Notes: generated by a model not told the origin, from the letters alone. 64,000 nucleotides of DNA from Paludibacteraceae bacterium (GCA_017559385.1 JAFYSK010000050.1:18679-82678), one strand, 5' to 3'; shown: positions 1-8,641, counted from the stretch's first letter. Numbers and translations are program-made.

Positions 1-340
1 TGGCTGGTACATCAACTTCAACCGTGATACGAATGCGTGTGTCGGTTTCTTCTATTTGTTTTAGTTGAATCCAAGCATTTGCCTTAATCGGCATATTCTC
101 TGCTCCGTATTTGATCATCTTGTTCTCTTCGCGGTCTACGATACCAATAATGATCTTTGGACCTAATCCTTCTACTTTAAATTTAATAGAGTCTCGAGAA
201 ATTTCAATTTCTTTGACTTTATCTTGAGGAATTTGGTCTGCAAATTTTTGTAGATTTTCTAGATTAGTTAAAATGGCATATACATTTTCTGCGTTTGCGT
301 TAATCTGTCCAATCTTACTTTTATATCTAATTTCTGACAT
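1..340 (-). CDS. SRPBCC (START-like) family protein, partial
   Basis: The N-terminal 113 or so residues are present; the C-terminus lies beyond the left edge of the window. It begins MSEIRYKSKIGQINANAENVY, followed by NLENLQKFADQIP, an alternating beta pattern (EIEISRDSIKFKVEGLG) and a strand ending VTVEVDVPA. That order of strand, helix and strands fits the SRPBCC ligand-binding fold, the START/polyketide-cyclase superfamily of small cytosolic proteins with a hydrophobic cavity. It starts 2 bases after the PyrE-like stop codon, so the two are surely cotranscribed, a pairing also known in other Bacteroidales. Ligand and function are unknown. Confidence 0.75.
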   Translation of the reverse strand, partial: MSEIRYKSKIGQINANAENVYAILTNLENLQKFADQIPQDKVKEIEISRDSIKFKVEGLGPKIIIGIVDREENKMIKYGAENMPIKANAWIQLKQIEETDTRIRITVEVDVPA

Positions 341-342
341 GA

Positions 343-975
343 TTACTTATTCCATTTAGATGGTTTGTTTTGCCATTCTTTAATAGCTTTCTCTTCTTCC
401 TTATTGATCATCCCCATGATTACTGCATGATGCAAAATGGTATCTAGGTTAGTTAAGGCGGTTAAATCTACGCCTAACTTATTTAATTTTCGTTGAGTAG
501 AAGGAAATTCAAAGTCGAAAATAGTTACAATTCCTAGTATTTTGCATCCATTATTACGTAAAGCTTCCACGATCTTCACGCAATTATTACCAGCATTTAC
601 TTGATTTTCTACAATCACGACACTTTGTCGAGGGCGCAAATCACCTTCTATTTGATTTTCTAATCCGTGGTCCTTAGGAGTTGGATGAACATAAACAAAT
701 GGCAAACTCAATTGTTCTGCCACTAAAACTCCATGGGCGATAGCGTTCATAGCTACACCTGCGATGACATCAGCATCGGGATATAACTCGGCTATGGTTC
801 GAGCTAATTCTAGACGAATAAAGTCTCGCATTTTAGGATATGAGAGAACTTTGCGATCATCACAATATAATGGAGCTAACCATCCATTAGCCCATTTGAA
901 AGGGTTATTCAGTTGAAACTTAAAAGCCTTGAGCTGAAGTAGTTTCAACGCTGTCATATTTTGTAGAATACTCAT
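343..975 (-). CDS. pyrE: Orotate phosphoribosyltransferase-like protein with altered PRPP loop
   Basis: This 210-residue protein has the length and overall sequence of Bacteroidales OPRTase, the pyrimidine-synthesis enzyme joining orotate to PRPP to make OMP. Family landmarks are NPFKWANGW (24-32), YCDDRKVLSYP (37-47), PKDHGLEN (100-107) and a C-terminal EWQNKPSKW. The active site is unusual. The PRPP loop, normally VVEDxxSTGGS, reads IVENQVNAGNNC (121-132), so the second acidic residue, the T and a G are lost. The conserved Arg before the catalytic loop is His97 and the GVATGA segment is GVAMNA (73-78). Lys101 and His103 remain. The frame is intact, so it is not an obvious pseudogene; it may be a divergent enzyme, a paralogue with another substrate, or a non-catalytic relative. 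It leads a short operon with the SRPBCC gene. Confidence 0.8.
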   Translation of the reverse strand: MSILQNMTALKLLQLKAFKFQLNNPFKWANGWLAPLYCDDRKVLSYPKMRDFIRLELARTIAELYPDADVIAGVAMNAIAHGVLVAEQLSLPFVYVHPTPKDHGLENQIEGDLRPRQSVVIVENQVNAGNNCVKIVEALRNNGCKILGIVTIFDFEFPSTQRKLNKLGVDLTALTNLDTILHHAVIMGMINKEEEKAIKEWQNKPSKWNK

Positions 976-1037
976 TTTGTGTTTAGTGTCTAGTGTTTCT
1001 TATTTTGAAAGATTTATAGTTAGGTACAATTTGGGTA

Positions 1038-1069
1038 CAAAGGTACAACTTTTTTAGCAAAAAACCAAA
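1038..1069 (-). promoter_or_regulatory. Bacteroidota-type promoter for the pyrE-like operon
   Basis: On the minus strand a TTTG (complement of 1066-1069) is followed after 20 bases by TACCTTTG (complement of 1038-1045). This matches the -33/-7 pattern TTTG/TAnnTTTG used by the primary sigma factor of this phylum. The start codon lies about 60 bases downstream. Confidence 0.75.
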
Positions 1070-1077
1070 TTCTGTGA

Positions 1078-1893
1078 TTATTTTACCTTTTTTTGTTGGT
1101 AATGCATAATTTGTGCGTTAGCGGTTTTTTGCAATTGTTCAATATGGTTGATATCTTTCATAACCCATCCTAGTTGGTAGGTTTTTGATAGAGCATCTTT
1201 CTCTTGGGCGTTCAAATAGTAAACCCACGACTTGTTATTTTGTCCTTTGCCTTCGATAGCTATTCTATGGCCATGATGAGTGCTTACAAAATTGAGGAAG
1301 GCCAATGCTTGTTCATTTTCTAGCGTCATAATTTCATGATGGCCTTCAGATAGGAAATGATGATTATTTCCAGAGAACGATTGCTCCTGTTCATTGGCTT
1401 TTAAAATGACGGAGTTCTGATTGACTTGTGATGGACCAAAGTAGTAACTTTTTACTATTGTCTGTCTATCGTCTCGCACATATGCTTGTATAAAGTTTCT
1501 ATCTGTATTGTTGTTGGTTATCAATAGTTTATGAACATATCTACCCGCATCTTCGTAGCTATTGTTTTTCTCATATTTAAAGTGCTTGAGTAACTCATCC
1601 GCTTGAAGCAGTAGTGGGGGTAATAAGGTATCGGTATATGCTAGTGTTGCCTGTGCTTCTAGGTAAGTGATAGAGTCCGCTATATTTTTAGCTATTCTTC
1701 GTTGACTAACTAAGCGAGGATATGTACTATGGAGTGAATCGAGTATTATTAAAGCTTGTCTCCACGAGCCATTATCAACAAGTGTTTGAGCTTCTGTAAG
1801 TAATTGATTCGCTTCCTGCTCTACATCTGGTTTACATGAGCTAAATAAAATAGATATCAAAAAAACAAGAAAGATTAGTTGGTTGTTTGTCAT
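1078..1893 (-). CDS. Hypothetical lipoprotein, 271 aa
   Basis: The start at 1893 gives a clean lipoprotein signal: MTNNQLIFLVFLISILFSSC, with Cys20 as the likely acylated residue. An upstream in-frame ATG would place 21 unrelated residues before the signal, so it was not used. The mature part begins with a helical, TPR-like segment (ANQLLTEAQTLVDNGSWRQAL, then ILDSLHSTYP), followed by further helices and a beta-rich region around residues 140-225, and ends in a basic helical tail QQKKVK. I do not recognise the family. It is likely anchored in the outer or inner membrane facing the periplasm. A promoter-like TAACTTTG sits about 35 bases upstream. Confidence 0.7.
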   Translation of the reverse strand: MTNNQLIFLVFLISILFSSCKPDVEQEANQLLTEAQTLVDNGSWRQALIILDSLHSTYPRLVSQRRIAKNIADSITYLEAQATLAYTDTLLPPLLLQADELLKHFKYEKNNSYEDAGRYVHKLLITNNNTDRNFIQAYVRDDRQTIVKSYYFGPSQVNQNSVILKANEQEQSFSGNNHHFLSEGHHEIMTLENEQALAFLNFVSTHHGHRIAIEGKGQNNKSWVYYLNAQEKDALSKTYQLGWVMKDINHIEQLQKTANAQIMHYQQKKVK

Positions 1894-1926
1894 GATGTTG
1901 TGGTTATTTGGGCAGTTAAAACGCTG

Positions 1927-1934
1927 CAAAGTTA
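1927..1934 (-). promoter_or_regulatory. -7 box for the hypothetical lipoprotein
   Basis: The minus strand reads TAACTTTG here, matching the TAnnTTTG -7 element, about 35 bases before the lipoprotein start. It is divergent from the promoter at 1983-2014, so the 100-bp gap drives both directions. Confidence 0.65.
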
Positions 1935-1982
1935 CTAATAAATCTTCAAAACACAAAAAAAAATCAAAAAAATACCATTAAA

Positions 1983-2014
1983 TTTGCCCATTTGTAAATA
2001 TTTTTGTACCTTTG
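1983..2014 (+). promoter_or_regulatory. Bacteroidota-type promoter for the OmpA/TPR lipoprotein operon
   Basis: TTTG at 1983-1986, a 20-base gap, and TACCTTTG at 2007-2014 give a full consensus match. The first gene starts at 2090, leaving a leader of about 70 bases. Confidence 0.8.
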
Positions 2015-2089
2015 CAGCCGATAAATTGTGTCCGTAGCATAGTTTTTGTGAATCAGGTAATAACAAATCTAAAAATAACTCAAAAAAGT

Positions 2090-3775
2090 ATGAAAAAATC
2101 TATCCTTTTAGTATCAGTCTTTGCGATGGCAATGCTGATTGGTTGCGGTACTGCTGTTCAACCAGAACAAGTTACCGTAAATCCAAGTCCATTAGTGGTG
2201 GTAGGTGATAAAGTTGATGCTACTATCACTGGAACATTCCCTGTGAAGAAATTCTCCAAAAAAGCAGTTTTAACTGTTACCCCAGTATTAGTTTATGAGG
2301 GTGGTGAGGCAGTTGGTACTCCTGTAACTTATGTAGGAGAGAAAGCAAAAGAAAATGGTACTTCTGTATCTTACAAAGAAGGTGGTAAGTTCTCTATGAA
2401 AGCATCTTTTGCTTATGTACCTGCAATGGCTTCTTCTAGCTTGGTTCTTCGTTTTACCGCTACCAACGGTAAAAAAGTGGTTGAGATTCCTGAGATGAAG
2501 ATAGCTGATGGTGTTATTGCAACAGCTAAATTGGCTCAAGCTGAAGATGTTAAGCCTCAAGTAACAGCCGATAAATTCCAACGCATTATTCAAGAGGTGC
2601 AAGAAGCTGATATTCGTTTCTTGATTCAACAATCAACTTTGCGTAAGTCAGAGTTGAAGTCTGAGGATGTTGAGAACTTGACTGCTGCTATTAAAGCTGC
2701 TGATACCACTGAAAACAAGGCTATTAACAAGATAGAAGTTCTTGGTTATGCTTCTCCTGATGGTGGTCAAGACTTGAATGAGAAGTTGGCAGATGCTCGC
2801 CAAACTAAGACTCAAGAATATCTCCAAAAGCAACTTAAGAAAGCTGAGGTAGATGCTTCAATCATTTCTGATGTGACAGCTGAGGACTGGGAAGGTTTCC
2901 AAAAAGTTCTAGAGGCTAGCAATATCCAAGATAAAGAGTTGGTTTTGCGTGTGCTCAGCATGTATACAGATCCTGAGGAGCGTGAGGCTCAAATTAAGAA
3001 TCTAAGTACTGTTTTCAAAGCTATTGCTGATGATGTATTGCCAGCATTGCGTCGTAGTCGTCTTGTTTTGACTACTGATTTGATTGGTAAGTCAGATGAT
3101 GAGATTTCTGCTCTTGCAAAGAATGATCCAGCAGCATTGAATGTTGAGGAGTTACTCTATGCTGCAACTCTCTGCAATAACAATAGCGATAAGTTGGCTA
3201 TTTACAAGAAAGTTACTGAGATTTATCCAAACGACTATCGTGGTTTCAATAACCTAGGTATCACCTACTTTACACAAGGTAAGGTATCTGAGGCTCGTCA
3301 ATGCTACGCAAAAGCGTTGAAGCTGGATTCTAAAAACGCAGATGTTAATTACAATGCTGGTATTGCAGCAATGGCTGATGGTGACTTGGCTAAGGCTGAG
3401 GAGTTCCTTGGTAAAGCTGCTGGTACTTCAGGTAACTTAAAGGCTGCTATGGGTACTCTCTACACCATGAAGGGTGACTACGCTGCTGCTAAGAATGCAT
3501 ACGGTAATACCGCTTCTAATAATGCTGCTGTTCAACAAATCTTGAACGAGGATTATGCTGCTGCTCGTCAAACTTTGGCTAAAGTAGAGAATCCTAATGC
3601 TACAACAGCATACCTAGCAGCTGTTGTTGGTGCTCGTACTAACGACCGTGAGGCTGTTTACACCAACCTTGCTTTGGCTGTTAAGCGCGATGCTAATATG
3701 AAGGCAAAAGCTCAAAAGGACATCGAGTTTGCTAAGTATGCTGCAGACGAGAAGTTCCAAGCAATCGTTAAATAA
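2090..3775 (+). CDS. OmpA-like / TPR outer-envelope lipoprotein
   Basis: This 561-residue lipoprotein starts MKKSILLVSVFAMAMLIGCG (lipobox LIGC, Cys19). A beta-rich N-terminal region (about 25-160) resembles an immunoglobulin-like domain. Around residue 213 is a segment IEVLGYASPDGG...LNEKLADARQTKTQEYL, which matches the core of OmpA-like peptidoglycan-binding domains (strand, then a helix with the sliding register of Asp and Arg). From about residue 380 there are tetratricopeptide repeats (FNNLGITYFTQGKVSEARQCY, VNYNAGIAAMADGDLAKAEEF). The combination suggests a periplasmic scaffold tethered to the outer membrane and touching the cell wall. It heads an operon with a small membrane protein and mutL, joined by overlaps of 1-4 bases. 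Confidence 0.8.
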   Translation: MKKSILLVSVFAMAMLIGCGTAVQPEQVTVNPSPLVVVGDKVDATITGTFPVKKFSKKAVLTVTPVLVYEGGEAVGTPVTYVGEKAKENGTSVSYKEGGKFSMKASFAYVPAMASSSLVLRFTATNGKKVVEIPEMKIADGVIATAKLAQAEDVKPQVTADKFQRIIQEVQEADIRFLIQQSTLRKSELKSEDVENLTAAIKAADTTENKAINKIEVLGYASPDGGQDLNEKLADARQTKTQEYLQKQLKKAEVDASIISDVTAEDWEGFQKVLEASNIQDKELVLRVLSMYTDPEEREAQIKNLSTVFKAIADDVLPALRRSRLVLTTDLIGKSDDEISALAKNDPAALNVEELLYAATLCNNNSDKLAIYKKVTEIYPNDYRGFNNLGITYFTQGKVSEARQCYAKALKLDSKNADVNYNAGIAAMADGDLAKAEEFLGKAAGTSGNLKAAMGTLYTMKGDYAAAKNAYGNTASNNAAVQQILNEDYAAARQTLAKVENPNATTAYLAAVVGARTNDREAVYTNLALAVKRDANMKAKAQKDIEFAKYAADEKFQAIVK

Positions 3776-4011
3776 TGTCGATACTTTTTCCAAAAGTACG
3801 GAAACCACGTGAGTGGGACTATCGCCCCATTTACTATGATAAAGAAAAGGAGGCGCGCAAGGATAAACTTGCGCGTCTTCATCGTGGTTCCTTTCGTGAA
3901 GCCCACGAGGCCAATACACATAAGAGAAAAGACACACAACGCAAATCCAAATTGGTTTTTTGGATAGCGCTATTGTTGTTGCTTATTTTTGTTTTTCATT
4001 ACTTGCTATGA
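3775..4011 (+). CDS. Small C-terminal-anchored membrane protein, 78 aa
   Basis: A charged N-terminal part (KVRKPREWDYRPIYYDKEKEARKDKLARL) is followed by a basic stretch (KRKDTQRKSK) and a single hydrophobic segment at the extreme C-terminus (FWIALLLLLIFVFHYLL). That layout suggests a tail-anchored inner-membrane protein with its body in the cytoplasm. Its ATG overlaps the previous stop (TAATG) and its own stop overlaps the mutL start (ATGA), so it is translationally coupled to both. Function is not known. Confidence 0.75.
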   Translation: MSILFPKVRKPREWDYRPIYYDKEKEARKDKLARLHRGSFREAHEANTHKRKDTQRKSKLVFWIALLLLLIFVFHYLL

Positions 4012-5810
4012 GTGATATTATCCATCTATTACCTGATAGTGTTGCCAACCAAATTGCAGCTGGTGAAGTGATCCAACGACCAGCTTCATGTTTAAAGGAG
4101 TTGGTAGAAAACTCGTTAGATGCGGGTGCTTCGCATATTCGAGTTATTGTTCGCGATGCAGGACGAACTTTATTGCAGGTGGTAGATGATGGTAAGGGAA
4201 TGAGTCCAACCGATGCACGCATGGCTTTTGAAAGACATGCTACTTCTAAGATTTCACAGGCTTCGGATCTTTTCCAATTACGCACTATGGGCTTCAGAGG
4301 AGAGGCGCTGGCTAGCATATGTGCTGTTGCACATGTGGAATTGCAAACTCGTAGAGAGAATGATGAGGTTGGTACCCGTATTGAAATAGCTGGATCACAG
4401 GTTATAAACCAAGAGATTGTGCAATGTGCTGCAGGAACAAATATTCGTGTGAAGAATTTGTTCTATAATGTTCCTGCTCGTCGTAAGTTCCTCAAAACTG
4501 ATCAAACAGAACTGCGTAATCTACTGACCGAATACAATCGCATTGTATTAGTTAATCCTCAGGTACAATTTACATTTGTAAGCAACGACGAGATTTTATC
4601 TGACTTGGCACCATGTACTCTAAAGCAGCGCATAGAAGCCGTGTTTGGTCATTCATCAAAACATTATACAAGTCATTTAGTTGATGTATCTACAGATACC
4701 GAATTGGTAAGGATATCTGGATTTATAGGCAAGCCAGAAACTGTTGGTAAAAATAGTCAACAGTATATGTTTGTCAATGGACGCTATATGCGCCATTCGT
4801 ATTTTCATAAAGCTATAATGACAGCCTACTCTGGTTTATTACTCCCAGAACATACACCTTCCTATTTTCTATATTTTGATATTCATCCCGATGCCATTGA
4901 TGTAAATATTCATCCTACTAAGACTGAAATAAAGTTTGCTGATGAGCAGGCTATTTTCCAAATCTTATTGGCAGCTGTAAAGGAAGCATTAGGTAAGTTT
5001 AATGTGGCTCCTTCTCTTGATTTTACAAGCACCACACAGTTAGATATACCTGCTGCAAGAACAGGTGCAATACCTGTGCAGGCACCTATCTTGCAGGTGG
5101 ATCCTAATTATGATCCATTTAAAACTCATACATCACGCAGCAATCCTGTATCTAGCTGGGAGCAATTATACGAGCCTATTCAAAGTCACATGCCAGGAGC
5201 ATCCACTACTGTTGCGTCTAGCATGCTTTTTGATACTCCATTAATATCTGATTCGACACCATTGCTACAATGTGCTAATCGCTATATCTTAGCACCTGTT
5301 GAACATGGATTAATGCTTATCCATCAGCATCGTATGCATGTGGCTATTTTGTATAAAGAACTGCAAGAGCAGTTAAGCCAATCACAAGCTATTACACAGC
5401 CACTTTTGTTTCCTGAGATAATAGAACTCACTTATGATGATTGGCAAACTTTGCAAACGCTATTGCCAGATCTAGAGCGACTAGGATTTACATTAGACCA
5501 GTTCTCGCCACAAGCGTATACTATTTCAGCAGTGCCAGCATTGCTAGGACAAAAGAACGCAGTGGAAACATTGTTGCAGGTCATACATGATGTGCAGGAT
5601 ACTGAGGAATCGGTAGAAAATCAGTGGAAAGAAACGATGACACTATGTTTGGCTCGTCAAATGGCAATTCCACAAGGCAAGCCTTTGACAGATGTTGAGA
5701 TGCGTGATTTGGTTAATCGCTTTATGACTGCTAACTTATCTCGACATTTACCTAATGGACAAACAATCATATCAATACTAAATAATGATGATATACAAAA
5801 GCGTTTTTAA
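4008..5810 (+). CDS. mutL: DNA mismatch repair protein MutL
   Basis: This 600-residue protein is the mismatch-repair matchmaker that binds ATP, is recruited by MutS and activates strand removal. The N-terminal GHKL ATPase motifs are clear: ELVENSLDAGASHI, VDDGKGM and TMGFRGEALASI, preceded by ANQIAAGEVIQRPAS, a MutL signature. A variable linker (about 345-410) leads to a C-terminal dimerisation domain ending PNGQTIISILNNDDIQKRF. The dimerisation domain reads IHQHRMHV where endonuclease-type MutL proteins have a D-Q-H motif, so the metal-binding nuclease site may be missing. The start at 4008 is chosen because MSDIIHLLPDSVANQIAAGE aligns with the family N-terminus. Confidence 0.95.
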   Translation: MSDIIHLLPDSVANQIAAGEVIQRPASCLKELVENSLDAGASHIRVIVRDAGRTLLQVVDDGKGMSPTDARMAFERHATSKISQASDLFQLRTMGFRGEALASICAVAHVELQTRRENDEVGTRIEIAGSQVINQEIVQCAAGTNIRVKNLFYNVPARRKFLKTDQTELRNLLTEYNRIVLVNPQVQFTFVSNDEILSDLAPCTLKQRIEAVFGHSSKHYTSHLVDVSTDTELVRISGFIGKPETVGKNSQQYMFVNGRYMRHSYFHKAIMTAYSGLLLPEHTPSYFLYFDIHPDAIDVNIHPTKTEIKFADEQAIFQILLAAVKEALGKFNVAPSLDFTSTTQLDIPAARTGAIPVQAPILQVDPNYDPFKTHTSRSNPVSSWEQLYEPIQSHMPGASTTVASSMLFDTPLISDSTPLLQCANRYILAPVEHGLMLIHQHRMHVAILYKELQEQLSQSQAITQPLLFPEIIELTYDDWQTLQTLLPDLERLGFTLDQFSPQAYTISAVPALLGQKNAVETLLQVIHDVQDTEESVENQWKETMTLCLARQMAIPQGKPLTDVEMRDLVNRFMTANLSRHLPNGQTIISILNNDDIQKRF

Positions 5811-6642
5811 ATCCCTTTACCTATGCGCTATAATGATAGGCTGTTTAGCGTGTAGTCATTCAACTCAACCGATCGAGTTGACTATTTTGCACACTAATGA
5901 CACTCATTCACAAGTTGAGCCTTTGGAACCGGGTAAGAGAGATGAATTGTGTGGAGGATATGCACGCAGAATGGGATTGATCCAACAGGTTCGTCAACAG
6001 AATCCTAATTTGATCGTGTTGGATGCTGGAGACTTTTGTCAGGGTACTCCATATTTCAATTTCTATAGAGGTCGTATTGAAATTGAGGCAATGAATCGTA
6101 TGCAGTATGATGCAATCACACTAGGTAATCATGAGTTTGATTATGGTGTGGATACACTTGCTATGATGCTAAAAATGGCTGACTTTCCTATTGTTTGTTC
6201 TAATTATGATGTTCGAGGAACAGCTCTTGAGGGGTTGGTTCAACCATATACTATCATCAAGCGTGCAGGTTTGCGGGTGGGAGTGTTTGGACTAGGTATT
6301 AATCCTAAAGGACTAATTGCCGAGAAGAATTTTGCTCCAATACAGTATTTGGATCCTATTATAACTGCCCAAGAAATGGCCAACATTCTTCGTAATAACG
6401 AAAAGTGTGATGTGGTTATTTGTTTAAGTCATCAAGGTACTCATCCGGGAGCACATGGTCAAATGTCTGATATGGAGTTAGCAGAAAAAACTGATAATAT
6501 AGATGTGATTATTAGTGCACATACACACAAGGTGGTTCAAAATCTATATGTTTTGAATCTAAAGGGTGACTCAGTATTACTTGCTCAAACGGGCAAAGCA
6601 GGTGCAAGAATGGGTGAAATTACTCTCAAAATAGTGCAATAA
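5785..6642 (+). CDS. 5'-nucleotidase/UshA-like metallophosphatase lipoprotein (catalytic domain only)
   Basis: This is a two-metal calcineurin-type phosphatase of 285 residues. The motif blocks are ILHTNDTHSQ (D-x-H), LDAGDFCQG (GDxxG), LGNHEFDYG (GNHE), LSHQG and SAHTHK, in the order seen in UshA/5'-nucleotidases. The N-terminus carries a lipoprotein signal (MIGCLACSHS), placing the enzyme in the periplasm. Only the metallophosphatase domain is present; the C-terminal nucleotide-binding domain of UshA is absent, and no neighbour supplies it here. In other Bacteroidales the two domains are often separate genes. It overlaps the end of mutL by 26 bases; a second ATG follows 3 bases later. Likely substrates are nucleotides or other phosphoesters. 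Confidence 0.85.
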   Translation: MMIYKSVFKSLYLCAIMIGCLACSHSTQPIELTILHTNDTHSQVEPLEPGKRDELCGGYARRMGLIQQVRQQNPNLIVLDAGDFCQGTPYFNFYRGRIEIEAMNRMQYDAITLGNHEFDYGVDTLAMMLKMADFPIVCSNYDVRGTALEGLVQPYTIIKRAGLRVGVFGLGINPKGLIAEKNFAPIQYLDPIITAQEMANILRNNEKCDVVICLSHQGTHPGAHGQMSDMELAEKTDNIDVIISAHTHKVVQNLYVLNLKGDSVLLAQTGKAGARMGEITLKIVQ

Positions 6643-6663
6643 AAGCACAATTATGTAAAAAAA

Positions 6664-6695
6664 TTTGCATATTCCAAAAAAAAGTAGTTACTTTG
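6664..6695 (+). promoter_or_regulatory. Bacteroidota-type promoter for acpP-fabF
   Basis: TTTG at 6664-6667, a 20-base gap, then TTACTTTG at 6688-6695 (one mismatch to TAnnTTTG). The acpP start is about 65 bases downstream. Confidence 0.7.
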
Positions 6696-6758
6696 CAGCC
6701 GAATTTAAAATAAGAATACAATAAATACAAAATACTAACTAATTAATTTAAGATTATT

Positions 6759-6995
6759 ATGTCAGCTATTGAATCAAAAGTTAAAGCAATCATCGTAGAT
6801 AAATTAGGTGTTGAAGAATCACAAGTAACTCTAGATGCAAGCTTCACAGCGGATCTTAACGCAGACTCACTTGACACAGTTGAGTTGATTATGGAGTTTG
6901 AGAAAGAGTTTGGTGTTTCTATTCCAGACGAGGATACATCTAAGATCAACACAGTTAAAGATGTGGTTGATTACATTGAGAAGCTTCAAGCCTAA
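6759..6995 (+). CDS. acpP: Acyl carrier protein
   Basis: This 78-residue acidic protein carries the growing fatty acyl chain on a phosphopantetheine arm. The attachment motif [18 protein letters not shown] is present, with Ser37 the modified residue. Length and four-helix pattern are standard ([19 protein letters not shown] at the start, [13 protein letters not shown] at the end). It is followed after 72 bases by fabF, the usual type II fatty acid synthesis pairing. Confidence 0.98.
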   Translation: MSAIESKVKAIIVDKLGVEESQVTLDASFTADLNADSLDTVELIMEFEKEFGVSIPDEDTSKINTVKDVVDYIEKLQA

Positions 6996-7018
6996 CTTTA
7001 TAGTTGAATTTTAGTTTA

Positions 7019-7050
7019 GCGAGTTTGTAGGGTAATACTTACAGACTCGC
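7019..7050 (+). promoter_or_regulatory. Hairpin between acpP and fabF
   Basis: GCGAGTTTGTA at 7019-7029 pairs with TACAGACTCGC at 7040-7050 (11 pairs, one G-U), with a 10-base loop. No T-run follows, so it is more likely an mRNA-processing or stability element that lets acpP exceed fabF in abundance than a terminator. That role is inference. Confidence 0.45.
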
Positions 7051-7067
7051 TCAGTATATCTGTGTAT

Positions 7068-8321
7068 ATGACTTCTAGACGAGTGGTAATAACGGGATTG
7101 GGCATGGTCACATCTTTGGGAAATGATGTACATACCAACTGGATAAATTTGCTAGCAGGACATAGTGGAGCTGGTGAAATCACCCATTTTGATCACTCTA
7201 AGTTCAAAACTCATTTCGCTTGTGAGGTTAAGAACTTAGATGTCTCTGCTTTGTTTGATGCCAAAGAACTCCGTCGATACGATAGAAATATACATTATGC
7301 CATTCATTCTGCTCAGCAAGCCATAGATGACGCTAACTTTTGTATAGATACTGAGGATGCATACCGTTGTGGGGTGATTTATGGTTGCGGTATGGGCGGA
7401 GTACATACGATGGATACCAATATCGCTAGTTATGGTGCTGGTGATGGAACTCCTCGTTTTAGTCCATTCTTTGTGCCAATGATTATCCCAAATATGGCAT
7501 CAGGAATGATCGCTCAACGCTATGGTATTCGTGGTGTTAATTTTACGACAACTTCTGCTTGTGCTAGCTCAGCACACGCTATAGCAAATGCCTATTTACA
7601 AATTCAAGCAGGAATTGCAGATGTGATAATTGCAGGTGGTAGTGAGGCTGCTATTGAAGTTTCTGGTGTGGGTGGCTTTAATGCTCTACATGCATTGTCT
7701 ACTCGTAACGACTCTCCTCAAACTGCATGTCGACCTTTCTCAGCATCACGCGATGGATTTGTTTTGGGCGATGGTGCTGCAACATTGGTTCTAGAAGACT
7801 ATGAGCATGCCAAAGCAAGAGGTGCTAAAATTTATGCGGAGCTCGTCGGAGTCGGTATGACATCTGATGCGTATCATATGACAGCTTCTGATCCCGATGG
7901 TAAAGGTGCTGTACAAGCCATAAAAATGGCTATAGAATCTGCTGGGATCGAAGCGCAATATGTGGATTATATTAATGCACATGGCACATCAACGCCTGTT
8001 GGAGATATTGCGGAGGTAAGAGCCATAAAGCATGTATTTGGCGAACACGCTTATGATTTGAATATTACTTCCTCTAAGTCTATGACTGGACATCTACTGG
8101 GGGCTACTGGAGCAGTCGAGGCAATCATTTCTATTCTCTCATTAATGCACCAAGTCGTGACTCCAACAATCAACCATGATGATGCAGATAAGGATCCAGA
8201 TATAGATTACCAATTGAATTTTACATTCAATCAACCTCAAAAACGCGAAATACGCTACGCAATGAGCAATAATTTTGGTTTTGGAGGACATAATGCAAGC
8301 CTCTTGTTCAAAAAAATCTAA
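7068..8321 (+). CDS. fabF: 3-oxoacyl-[ACP] synthase II
   Basis: This 417-residue condensing enzyme elongates acyl-ACP with malonyl-ACP in type II fatty acid synthesis. The catalytic triad motifs are visible: TTSACASSAHA with the nucleophile Cys near residue 165, NAHGTSTPVGD with the first His, and MTGHLLGATGAVEA with the second His. The end, NNFGFGGHNASLLF, is diagnostic. The start MTSRRVVITGLGMV is preferred; another ATG lies 6 bases upstream. It follows acpP in one operon. Confidence 0.97.
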   Translation: MTSRRVVITGLGMVTSLGNDVHTNWINLLAGHSGAGEITHFDHSKFKTHFACEVKNLDVSALFDAKELRRYDRNIHYAIHSAQQAIDDANFCIDTEDAYRCGVIYGCGMGGVHTMDTNIASYGAGDGTPRFSPFFVPMIIPNMASGMIAQRYGIRGVNFTTTSACASSAHAIANAYLQIQAGIADVIIAGGSEAAIEVSGVGGFNALHALSTRNDSPQTACRPFSASRDGFVLGDGAATLVLEDYEHAKARGAKIYAELVGVGMTSDAYHMTASDPDGKGAVQAIKMAIESAGIEAQYVDYINAHGTSTPVGDIAEVRAIKHVFGEHAYDLNITSSKSMTGHLLGATGAVEAIISILSLMHQVVTPTINHDDADKDPDIDYQLNFTFNQPQKREIRYAMSNNFGFGGHNASLLFKKI

Positions 8322-8402
8322 GTTTTTTAGAACTCGATAATTAGAAAAGAACCGCGACGTGAGTCGCTATATATAAATAACTGTTTTATTTTTTAAGGTA
8401 TT

Positions 8403-8597
8403 ATGATTACAAGTAAAATTGGTGAGAACGCAGGTTTGATCTGGAATGCACTACAAGGTGGTGCTCTCACATTCAAAGCTTTGAAGAAAGCTACAAAATT
8501 GAAAAACGACGAACTTTATCTTGCTTTGGGCTGGTTGGCTCGCGAGGGTAAAGTATCTTTCACTGAGTATGAGGATTTGACAATCACACTTCTCTAA
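8403..8597 (+). CDS. Winged-helix DUF2582 family protein
   Basis: This 64-residue protein (GENAGLIWNALQ, TFKALKKATKLKNDELYLALGWLAREGKVSF) is a compact winged helix: three helices then a short beta wing. It matches the small DUF2582 family found throughout Bacteroidota. The recognition helix would be DELYLALGWLAREG. Most likely it is a DNA-binding or nucleoid-associated regulator, but no target is known. It has its own terminator. A small hairpin, GCGAC-GTGA-GTCGC, lies about 40 bases upstream of the start. Confidence 0.85.
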   Translation: MITSKIGENAGLIWNALQGGALTFKALKKATKLKNDELYLALGWLAREGKVSFTEYEDLTITLL

Positions 8598-8604
8598 TTA
8601 CTTT

Positions 8605-8640
8605 ATAAGGCTGACCAACATCGTTGGCAGCCTTATTTTG
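8605..8640 (+). terminator. Rho-independent terminator after the DUF2582 gene
   Basis: ATAAGGCTG and CCAAC pair with GTTGG and AGCCTTAT around a short loop, followed by TTTTG. The stop codon is 8 bases upstream. Confidence 0.8.
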
Positions 8641-8641
8641 A

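Noticed and set aside
1894-1956. Upstream start for the 271-residue lipoprotein
   Set aside because: It would add 21 residues before a clear lipoprotein signal and overlap the -7 box.
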